This document shows positions 1 to 5,191 of a stretch of 10,300 nucleotides of DNA, one piece after another (the first letter of the stretch is position 1; every line of letters begins with the position of its first letter). The position numbers were made by a program, and so were the translations under genes. The DNA comes from an uncultured Tannerella sp. (GTDB lineage: Bacteria > Bacteroidota > Bacteroidia > Bacteroidales > Tannerellaceae): contig CALHPT010000185.1 in assembly GCA_938036405.1 (NCBI GenBank), positions 1 through 10,300 of the forward strand. The letters run 5' to 3'. The notes under the pieces were generated by a model that had not been told where the DNA came from, searched no databases, and saw only the letters and a program-made list of their open reading frames with translations.

Positions 1-14
1 AACTACTTTTTCTC

Positions 15-88
15 ATTTGCGGGAACCCCGCAGATAATAAAAAGTTCATTTTTCCATCTGCGGGACTCCCGCAAGCATTTCCAAAAAT
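15..88. repeat. Nested-palindrome repeat, copy A
   Basis: Two short palindromes lie 26 bp apart. The left one is TGCGGG-AAC-CCCGCA (18-32). The right one is TGCGGGA-C-TCCCGCA (59-73), followed by AGCATTTCCAAAAAT (74-88). The inner arms also pair with each other: CCCGCAGAT (27-35) is the exact reverse complement of ATCTGCGGG (56-64). Between them AAAAA (39-43) can pair with TTTTT (49-53). The outer arms TTGCGGGA (17-24) and TCCCGCAA (67-74) are also complementary. The element can therefore fold as two hairpins or one long one. A second copy with the same right flank and the same lead-in (AACTACTTTTT, at 1-11) lies at 4958-5035. The left edge may be cut by the window start. Its role is unknown; REP-like repeat, small non-autonomous element or transcript-end hairpin are all possible. 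Confidence 0.8.
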
Positions 89-180
89 CATTTCGAGCCG
101 CCTTCGTCTGTATTTACAAGGAATAAGCGGCCGTAGCCCTCGGCCTTAAAACCCGCATGGAAAGCGGATAGTCATTAATA
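89..180. other. Intergenic stretch with weak hairpin
   Basis: No gene is apparent here. A small GC hairpin, GGCCG (129-133) with CGGCC (141-145), is followed by TTAAAA. It could be a weak transcript end for a gene lying before the window, but the T-run is poor. The rest shows nothing I can name. Confidence 0.3.
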
Positions 181-196
181 TACCACACACGTGGTA
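181..196. promoter_or_regulatory. Inverted repeat abutting the cysK promoter
   Basis: TACCAC-ACAC-GTGGTA is a perfect 6-bp inverted repeat with a 4-nt spacer. It ends immediately before the TTG of the proposed -33 element of cysK. Such a position suits an operator for a dimeric repressor or activator. No regulator is identified, and operator function is inferred only from symmetry and position. Confidence 0.4.
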
Positions 197-227
197 TTGC
201 CGGCTCTATGGGGCGCCCGTACCTTTG
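197..227 (+). promoter_or_regulatory. Bacteroidetes-type promoter of cysK
   Basis: TTG (197-199) and TACCTTTG (220-227) are separated by 20 bp. This matches the Bacteroidetes primary sigma-factor consensus of TTG/TTTG, then 19-21 bp, then TAnnTTTG. Transcription would start about seven bases after the -7 box, near 234, leaving a leader of about 20 nt before the ATG at 253. This placement argues against the earlier in-frame ATG at 208, which lies upstream of the -7 box. Confidence 0.75.
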
Positions 228-252
228 CGCTCAAATTAAACACCGAAAGAAA

Positions 253-1203
253 ATGGCAAGAGTTTATCAGAATCTGACCGCCCTCGTAGGCGGCACCCCG
301 CTCCTGGAAGTGAGCAACATCGAAAAAGCGGAAGGCCTCAAGGCACGCGTGATCGTTAAACTGGAGTACTTCAACCCCGGCGGTAGCGTCAAGGATCGCA
401 TCGCGCTGGCGATGATCGAGTCGGCTGAGAAGAGTGGCGCATTGAAGCCCGGCGCCGTCATCATCGAGCCGACGAGTGGCAACACGGGTATCGGGCTGGC
501 GTGGGTGGCCTCCGTGAAGGGTTACCGGCTGATCCTGACCATGCCCGAGACGATGAGCGTGGAGCGACAGAACCTGCTCAAGGCCCTCGGTGCTACGCTG
601 GTGCTAACGCCTGGCAGCGAGGGAATGAAGGGTGCCATCCGGCGTGCCGGCGAGCTGAAGGAGGAGCATCCCGGGTCGATCATCCTGCAACAGTTTGAGA
701 ATCCGGCCAACCCCGAGGTGCACACTCGCACGACGGCCGAGGAGGTATGGAACGACACGGACGGACAGGTGGACATCTTCGTGGCCGGCGTGGGCACGGG
801 CGGCACGGTGAGCGGTGTGGCCGAGGGGTTGAAGAAGCATAACCCGAAGGTGAAAGCCGTGGCTGTGGAGCCGGTATCATCGCCCGTGTTGTCGGGTGGA
901 CAGCCGGGGCCGCACAAGATCCAAGGTATCGGCGCGGGATTCGTGCCAAAGAACTATCACGCTGAGTCGATCGATCAGGTGGTGCAGGTGAAGGACAACG
1001 AGGCCATCGCCGCCTCCCGACTGCTGGCTCAAAAAGAAGGTCTGCTTGTCGGCGTCTCGTCCGGCGCCGCGCTGCACGCCGCGCTGGAGCTGGCTCGGAA
1101 GCCGGAGAACGAGGGCAAGACGATCGTAGCCCTGCTGCCTGACACGGGCGAGCGCTACCTCTCCACCGTGCTCTACGCCTTCGAAGAGTACCCGATCGAC
1201 TAA
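253..1203 (+). CDS. cysK: Cysteine synthase (O-acetylserine sulfhydrylase)
   Basis: A pyridoxal-phosphate enzyme that converts O-acetyl-L-serine and sulfide to L-cysteine and acetate, in the cytoplasm. The 316-residue product has the usual fold-type II landmarks: the PLP lysine in PGGSVKDR (Lys47), the substrate loop TSGNTG (74-79), the phosphate-binding glycine loop GVGTGGT (179-185), GVSSGAA (267-273) and the C-terminal PDTGERYLST (296-305). Length matches the CysK family. I chose the ATG at 253 rather than 208 because homologues begin near this point, the sequence before it is an A-rich leader, and the promoter -7 box lies between the two ATGs. A LuxR-type regulator follows 20 bp downstream and is probably co-transcribed. 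CysM or a cystathionine beta-synthase-like enzyme is less likely given the motifs and the lack of extra domains. Confidence 0.95.
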   Translation: MARVYQNLTALVGGTPLLEVSNIEKAEGLKARVIVKLEYFNPGGSVKDRIALAMIESAEKSGALKPGAVIIEPTSGNTGIGLAWVASVKGYRLILTMPETMSVERQNLLKALGATLVLTPGSEGMKGAIRRAGELKEEHPGSIILQQFENPANPEVHTRTTAEEVWNDTDGQVDIFVAGVGTGGTVSGVAEGLKKHNPKVKAVAVEPVSSPVLSGGQPGPHKIQGIGAGFVPKNYHAESIDQVVQVKDNEAIAASRLLAQKEGLLVGVSSGAALHAALELARKPENEGKTIVALLPDTGERYLSTVLYAFEEYPID

Positions 1204-1223
1204 CGACCACAAGAGTAACTACG

Positions 1224-1883
1224 ATGGACAGCGTCCCCCACTTCTTTTTGGCCGACAATCAAGACGTCACGCGGGCCGGCCTGCGCGCCTACATCGCCGA
1301 GACGTTTGGTCAGGCAGAGTGCCGCACGCTCGACGTGGCGAATAAGAAGGAGCTGATCGAGGCCTTGACGGCGTGTGGTGGCCGTGGAATCGTGGTGCTC
1401 GACTATACGCTCTTCGACCTGGCCGGCGTGGAGGAGCTGCTGATCTTAGTGCGGCGCTTTTCAGAGGTCGCGTGGCTGCTCTGCTCCAACGAGCTGAGCG
1501 ACGCCCTCATCCGCCGCCTCAGCGCCGAGCATCGCGTGGGGATGATCCTCAAGGATTGCACGGCGGACGAGATCCGCGCCGCGCTTCGTCACACGGTGCA
1601 GGGTGACCGATTCCTCTGCTCACGCATAGCTGACTTCCTACTCACTGTGCGCAGTCAGCCGGAGATCAACGAGAAGCTCACGGCTACGGAGACGGAGATC
1701 CTCCGGCTGATCGCCCGAGGACTGTCGGTCAAGGAGATTGCCGCCGAACGTATCTCCAGCGCACACACCATCATCACGCACAAGAAGAACATCTTCCGCA
1801 AGCTCGGCGTCAACAATGTCTACGAGGCTACGAAGTATGCCCTGCGTGCCGGCCTGGTGGAGATGGTGGAGTACTACATCTAA
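1224..1883 (+). CDS. LuxR/NarL-family response regulator, no adjacent kinase
   Basis: A cytoplasmic DNA-binding response regulator of 219 residues. The receiver domain covers about 5-125, with an acidic Asp11, the probable phospho-acceptor Asp60 in VVLDYT, and the conserved lysine Lys110 in ILKD. A LuxR-type helix-turn-helix covers about 151-214: LTATETEILRLIARGLSVKEIA is recognisable, then the recognition-helix region SAHTIITHKKNIFRKLGV. The acidic pocket reads ADNQD instead of the more usual paired acidic residues, so Mg2+ binding may be altered. No histidine kinase adjoins it. With only 20 bp after cysK it is probably read from the cysK promoter, perhaps linking it to sulfur or redox status, but its targets cannot be told from sequence. 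The family assignment is firm; the role is not. Confidence 0.9.
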   Translation: MDSVPHFFLADNQDVTRAGLRAYIAETFGQAECRTLDVANKKELIEALTACGGRGIVVLDYTLFDLAGVEELLILVRRFSEVAWLLCSNELSDALIRRLSAEHRVGMILKDCTADEIRAALRHTVQGDRFLCSRIADFLLTVRSQPEINEKLTATETEILRLIARGLSVKEIAAERISSAHTIITHKKNIFRKLGVNNVYEATKYALRAGLVEMVEYYI

Positions 1884-2050
1884 TCGGAACGACGAACAAA
1901 TGGGACGTGTTCGAATTTGTAATTGAAAATAGTCCGCGAGAGGGGGGCTGGGGTGATCAACTCTGGTTCCCCTTTCCTTTTATCCCCCCGAGGGGAGGCA
2001 ATAGCCTGTCATTATGCGGCACGATGAGTTTCCCCCTCGTGATAAACGAC
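1884..2050. other. Convergent intergenic region rich in G and C runs
   Basis: No convincing gene. The stretch has strings of G and C able to form alternative stems. CGAGGGG (1989-1995) is the exact reverse complement of CCCCTCG (2033-2039). TCCCC (1983-1987) can pair with GGGGA (1992-1996). CACGA (2020-2024) can pair with TCGTG (2037-2041). It lies downstream of the LuxR-type gene and just before the strong terminator, so it belongs to the 3' end of that transcript. No function can be assigned. Confidence 0.4.
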
Positions 2051-2091
2051 AAAAGGCAGCCACGAACTTCGATGCGTCGTGACTGCCTTTT
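2051..2091. terminator. Bidirectional intrinsic terminator
   Basis: AAAAGGCAG (2051-2059) is the exact reverse complement of CTGCCTTTT (2083-2091). An inner stem CACGA (2061-2065) / TCGTG (2077-2081) lies beyond one C-A mismatch, with an 11-nt loop. The terminal A and T runs give a U-tract on either strand. It sits between two convergent genes, 25 bp past the stop of the minus-strand decarboxylase, and should end both transcripts. Confidence 0.85.
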
Positions 2092-2115
2092 CGATTGTGC
2101 TGTGATATTCCTCGT

Positions 2116-2679
2116 TCAGATCTTCACCACTTCACTGCTTCCGCCCGCGGAGTCGGGCATGATGAAGTCGGTGAAGCAAAGCGCGGCCAGCGCCGTGCCA
2201 TAGCGGCGCTCGATGGTCATCCCCTCGGTGACGAAGTTCAGGTCGCCGAGATAGAACTTGCTGTAGGTGCGCTGGTGCAGGTCGTTGATCACACGGATCA
2301 AACGCGCCTCCAGCTCCTCGATGCGATAGCGGCCACTGACTTCGCAGACAAGGCCGCCGGCCTTCTCGTCGAAGTTTTCGTCTTTATACATCCACGCATA
2401 GACGAGGCCGGCCGAGATGAACTCGTCCTGGTAGCCGTGCGAAACGGCCATGATCGTCTTCAGCTCCGAGCCGAAGGGTGGCAGATCGACCTCGTCCATC
2501 ATCACCGGATGCGCCGTGGCGGGAATCACGGACGAGTAGGTCATGATGTTGAAATCGGCAATGCCGGCGTCGAAGAGCGCCATGTGATACGACCCGGCGT
2601 GCTTCTCCAGGTCGGAGTCGCCACTGCCCTTTGCAATGAAAAACGTGTTCGGGATCAGGTTCCCCACTTTCTTTACCAT
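2116..2679 (-). CDS. Pyruvoyl-dependent arginine decarboxylase
   Basis: Removes the carboxyl group of arginine to give agmatine and CO2, using a pyruvoyl group made by self-cleavage instead of PLP. The 187-residue proenzyme has the family features: an N-terminal KKVGNLIPNTFF strand, the DAGI-ADFNI segment with Asn44, and the cleavage site TYSSVIP, where chain breakage between Ser49 and Ser50 would leave a beta subunit of about 49 residues and a pyruvoyl-capped alpha subunit. Glu113 in GGLVCEVSG corresponds to the catalytic glutamate of the archaeal enzyme (Glu109 in Methanocaldococcus jannaschii PdaD, from memory of the family). Length resembles the bacterial and chlamydial AaxB type. The gene stands alone; no arginine/agmatine antiporter or agmatine hydrolase is in the window. 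It may serve polyamine synthesis or acid tolerance. It is read divergently from the response regulator gene at 2903 and ends at a strong terminator. Confidence 0.9.
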   Translation of the reverse strand: MVKKVGNLIPNTFFIAKGSGDSDLEKHAGSYHMALFDAGIADFNIMTYSSVIPATAHPVMMDEVDLPPFGSELKTIMAVSHGYQDEFISAGLVYAWMYKDENFDEKAGGLVCEVSGRYRIEELEARLIRVINDLHQRTYSKFYLGDLNFVTEGMTIERRYGTALAALCFTDFIMPDSAGGSSEVVKI

Positions 2680-2784
2680 CTTCTTTGTCTTGAATCTTTT
2701 GAATTAAACTGAAATCTGTCTTGTTCTCTTAGTTCCCCCCGGTCCGGGCGCGCTACGCGGATCCTCCCTTCGGTGAACTGGCCG

Positions 2785-2792
2785 CAAAAATA
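2785..2792 (-). promoter_or_regulatory. Probable -7 box of the arginine decarboxylase gene
   Basis: Read on the minus strand this is TATTTTTG, matching TAnnTTTG. No TTG lies at the expected distance upstream, so the match rests on the -7 box alone. It would give a leader of about 100 nt, much longer than those of cysK and the TolC gene, containing a GC-rich block (about 2735-2760) with CCCGG-T-CCGGG. The long leader may carry regulation, but nothing recognisable is seen. Confidence 0.5.
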
Positions 2793-2872
2793 CGGGGGAT
2801 CGAAAAACTAAGAAGCTGTTTGGCTAAAAATGACCGGCCGCCCCCCTCACCGCCATCTCGCAACGCCCGACC

Positions 2873-2880
2873 TACTTTTG
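2873..2880 (+). promoter_or_regulatory. Probable -7 box of the OmpR-type regulator/kinase operon
   Basis: TACTTTTG fits TAnnTTTG and ends 22 bp before the ATG at 2903, giving a leader of about 16 nt. No clear TTG is present 19-21 bp upstream; that region is C-rich. This may mean a weak or activator-dependent promoter. Confidence 0.6.
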
Positions 2881-2902
2881 CCGCCCATCCTACTTATTCT
2901 AC

Positions 2903-3598
2903 ATGAAGATTCTCATCATCGAAGACGACCCCTCGCTGCGCGAGCTGATCACGAAGTTTCTCACCGAACGCGAGCGCTCGGTAGTTGAAACGGCCGACGA
3001 CCTCCGCTCGGCGCTCTATAAGATCGAGGACTACGACTACGACTGCATCCTGCTCGATATCATGCTGCCCGACGGCAGCGGCTTCACCCTTCTTGAGCGC
3101 CTCAAGGCCATGAAGAAGCGTGAGAGCGTGATCATCATCTCTGCGCGCGACACGACGGACGATAAGGTGGCCGGGCTGGAGCTGGGCGCCGACGACTATC
3201 TCGCCAAGCCCTTTCACCTGGCGGAGCTGCATGCACGCATCCGCAGCGTCGTTCGGCGTAGCCGACACGCGGGCGAGACGGACATCCGGCTGGGCAACGT
3301 CCGACTCCTGCCCGAGACGTTCCAAGTCTTCGTGGCCGACAACGAGCTCTCCCTCGGGCGGAAGGAATACGGCATCCTGGCCTATTTCTTTAACCGCCCG
3401 GGCCACTTGATCAACAAGGAGACGCTGGCCGAGGCCGTCTGGGGTGATCACGTCGACCAGGCCGACAACTTCGACTTCGTCTACGCTCAAATGAAGAATC
3501 TCCGTCGCAAGCTCAGCGACGCCGGCGCCACGATCCAGATCAAGTCCGTCTACGGCTTCGGTTACAAGCTGATCGAAAGCACCGACATCGACGCATGA
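2903..3598 (+). CDS. OmpR/PhoB-family response regulator
   Basis: A 231-residue two-component transcription factor. The receiver domain (about 1-120) has the acidic pair Asp8/Asp9, phospho-acceptor Asp52 in LLDIMLPDGSG, Ser80 as the switch Ser/Thr, and Lys102 in AKPF. A winged-helix DNA-binding domain follows (about 127-226), with LGRKEYGILAYF, the recognition region NFDFVYAQMKNLRRKL and the wing VYGFGYKL. All key residues are present, so it should be phosphorylated and bind DNA. Its stop overlaps the start of the kinase gene by ATGA, which implies translational coupling and makes that kinase the likely partner. The sequence is not close, as I recall it, to Bacteroides RprY, so I give no symbol. 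By position it may control the export operon starting at 5192; this is an inference. Confidence 0.93.
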   Translation: MKILIIEDDPSLRELITKFLTERERSVVETADDLRSALYKIEDYDYDCILLDIMLPDGSGFTLLERLKAMKKRESVIIISARDTTDDKVAGLELGADDYLAKPFHLAELHARIRSVVRRSRHAGETDIRLGNVRLLPETFQVFVADNELSLGRKEYGILAYFFNRPGHLINKETLAEAVWGDHVDQADNFDFVYAQMKNLRRKLSDAGATIQIKSVYGFGYKLIESTDIDA

Positions 3599-4899
3599 AG
3601 CTCATCTATCGCATCCTCCTCCGCCTCTCCATCGCTCTTTCCGTCGTCCTCACCGGGTGGGCCATTTACTTCTACGCCGGCATCGTGGAGGAGGTCAACG
3701 ACGAGACGGACGACGCCCTCGACGACTATGCCGAGCGCATCATTCGTCGCTACCTGGCTGGGGTCAGCCTGCCCTCCGATGACAATGGCACGAACAACAG
3801 CTATCACGTCCGCGCCGTGTCCGACGACTACCTCCTTCACCACCCCGCGATCGAGTATCTCGACGAATCCGTCTTCATCACCGAAAAAGACGAGACCGAG
3901 CCTGCGCGCACCCTCCACACCGTCTTTCGCGACCGCGAGGGCCACTACATCCTTCTCTCCGTTAGCACCCCCACGATCGATAAGGACGACCTCAAGCGCG
4001 CCGTCCTCTGGCGCATCGTCACGCTCTACATCGCGCTTCTCATCACCATTCTGACCATCAACGTGTGGGTCTACAGCCGCAGCATGCGCCCCCTGTACCG
4101 CTTACTCCGCTGGCTTGACGCCTACACCGTGGGCCGACCGCACACGCCACTCACGGCCCACTCGGCCGTCACCGAGTTTCGCCGACTCTACGACGCCGTA
4201 CGTCGCCACACCGACCGCACCGAGCAGGCTTTCGAACAACAGAAACAATTCATCGGCAACGCCTCGCACGAGCTTCAAACGCCGCTGGCCGTCAGTCTGG
4301 GCCGCCTCGAGCTGTTGGCCGATAGCACACCCGCGCTTGCCGAAGCGCAGCTTGCCGAAGTCATCAAAACGCAGCAGACGCTCCGCCGCGCCGTGCGCCT
4401 CAACCGTTCGCTGCTCTTCCTTACCAAGATCGACAATCGGCAATTCCCCGACCCGACCGACCTCTGCATCGACGCCCTACTCCGCAGCTATTTGGAAGAT
4501 CTGCAAGAGGTCTATGCCTCGCGCCGCATCACCGTCGATCTCACATCCGACGGCCTGCCCCTTCGCGCCACCATGCACGAATCCCTGGCCGATGCCCTCG
4601 TCTCCAACCTACTCAAGAACGCGTTCGTCCACAATCACCCCGACGGCCGCATCCTGATCCGCATCGCCCCCCCAACCCTCACCATAGCCAACACAGGGCA
4701 CCCCACATCTCTCGATCCCACCCATCTTTTCGATCGCTTCCACCAGGGGCCTCACCGCACCGAGGGGTCCACCGGTCTGGGCCTATCCATCGTCCGCGCC
4801 ATCTGTCGCCTTTACACCATTGACATCCGCTACACCTTCGCCGCCGGCCACCTCCACACCTTCACGCTAACCTTCCCCTTCGCGCGGGCTCGCCCATAG
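3595..4899 (+). CDS. Membrane sensor histidine kinase, partner of the OmpR-type regulator
   Basis: A 434-residue inner-membrane kinase. Transmembrane helix 1 is at about 7-29 and helix 2 at about 139-160, enclosing a periplasmic sensor of about 105 residues with no recognised fold. A short linker leads to the dimerisation domain with the phospho-acceptor His225 in FIGNASHELQTPLAVSLGRLELL. The ATP-binding domain has an N box (SNLLKNAFVHN, 337-347, Asn338 and Asn342), an F box (FDRFHQG, 379-385) and a G2 box (STGLGLSIVRAI, 392-403). The G1 box reads IANTGHP (364-370) and lacks the usual Asp of DxGxG that contacts adenine. As I recall, some Bacteroidetes kinases share this NTG form, so it need not mean loss of activity. 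The start overlaps the regulator gene (ATGA). It presumably senses an envelope signal and phosphorylates that regulator. Confidence 0.92.
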   Translation: MKLIYRILLRLSIALSVVLTGWAIYFYAGIVEEVNDETDDALDDYAERIIRRYLAGVSLPSDDNGTNNSYHVRAVSDDYLLHHPAIEYLDESVFITEKDETEPARTLHTVFRDREGHYILLSVSTPTIDKDDLKRAVLWRIVTLYIALLITILTINVWVYSRSMRPLYRLLRWLDAYTVGRPHTPLTAHSAVTEFRRLYDAVRRHTDRTEQAFEQQKQFIGNASHELQTPLAVSLGRLELLADSTPALAEAQLAEVIKTQQTLRRAVRLNRSLLFLTKIDNRQFPDPTDLCIDALLRSYLEDLQEVYASRRITVDLTSDGLPLRATMHESLADALVSNLLKNAFVHNHPDGRILIRIAPPTLTIANTGHPTSLDPTHLFDRFHQGPHRTEGSTGLGLSIVRAICRLYTIDIRYTFAAGHLHTFTLTFPFARARP

Positions 4900-4957
4900 T
4901 TAAACTCACGTACAGAGAGACTTGCGGGATCCATTGCATGCGCCAAAGCGAAAACGA

Positions 4958-5035
4958 AAATGCTTGCGGGAGTCCCGCAAACGCCAAAAACTACTTTTTT
5001 CGATTTGCGGGAATCCCGCAAGCATTTCCAAAAAT
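4958..5035. repeat. Nested-palindrome repeat, copy B
   Basis: Two 17-bp palindromes, TTGCGGGA-G-TCCCGCAA (4964-4980) and TTGCGGGA-A-TCCCGCAA (5005-5021), are nested in a larger perfect inverted repeat: AAATGCTTGCGGGA (4958-4971) with TCCCGCAAGCATTT (5014-5027). The inner arms TCCCGCAAA (4973-4981) and TTTGCGGGA (5004-5012) also pair, and AAAAA (4986-4990) faces T5 in the run at 4995-5000. The whole can form one hairpin of about 28 base pairs, or two small ones. The right flank GCATTTCCAAAAAT (5022-5035) and the internal AACTACTTTTT (4989-4999) recur in copy A. A degenerate half-copy, TTGCGGGATCC, stands at 4922-4932. It lies between the kinase stop (4899) and the exporter promoter, so it could end the kinase transcript, but a proper T-tract after the outer stem is missing. 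Confidence 0.88.
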
Positions 5036-5065
5036 AGATCGCCCCCCTTTATCATAGGTGTAGAG

Positions 5066-5111
5066 CGCTTTTGGGCTTCAAAAAGCGATGCGCAATGTAT
5101 AATCCGCGCAT
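5066..5111. promoter_or_regulatory. Two tandem hairpins upstream of the exporter promoter
   Basis: CGCTTTT (5066-5072) pairs exactly with AAAAGCG (5081-5087) across an 8-nt loop. Immediately after, ATGCGC (5088-5093) pairs with GCGCAT (5106-5111) across 12 nt. They lie about 50-90 bp upstream of the -7 box, where a regulator might bind. No T-tract follows, so a terminator reading on the plus strand is not favoured. Function is unknown. Confidence 0.4.
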
Positions 5112-5158
5112 GTTGTGTTCGTTTTGACTGAAATCGGAACCGTGAATCTATGCGCTAA

Positions 5159-5166
5159 TATCTTTG
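5159..5166 (+). promoter_or_regulatory. Probable -7 box of the export operon
   Basis: TATCTTTG fits TAnnTTTG and ends 25 bp before the ATG at 5192. The following leader resembles that of cysK: both run TTTGCGC, then A-rich sequence with TAAACAC and GAA before ATG. No TTG stands 19-21 bp upstream, so the promoter may depend on an activator, possibly the regulator encoded at 2903. Confidence 0.6.
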
Positions 5167-5191
5167 CGCCCCTGAAAAATAAACACGAAGA

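Noticed and set aside
208..252. An in-frame upstream ATG extending cysK by 15 residues
   Set aside because: The extension is not expected in CysK proteins, and the -7 box at 220-227 lies downstream of that ATG, so it would not be on the mRNA.
1907..2203. Plus-strand open frame of 98 residues after the LuxR-type gene
   Set aside because: It runs through the terminator hairpin and into the 3' end of the decarboxylase gene; composition is not protein-like.
2095..2712. Plus-strand open frame of 205 residues
   Set aside because: It is antisense to the arginine decarboxylase, whose sequence motifs are convincing, and the frame itself resembles no protein I know.
2903..4899. Naming the regulator and kinase rprY/rprX
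   Set aside because: Residues around the receiver and the short kinase do not match what I recall of the Bacteroides fragilis RprX/RprY pair; a symbol would be a guess.
4922..5027. Possible CRISPR array from repeated TTGCGGGA palindromes
   Set aside because: Only two full units with a short, non-unique spacer that itself forms part of a hairpin; no cas genes; the same unit recurs singly at the window start.
4964..5035. Classical intrinsic terminator for the kinase gene
   Set aside because: The stems are strong, but the outer stem is followed by CCAAAAAT rather than a T-run; termination remains possible but is not shown.
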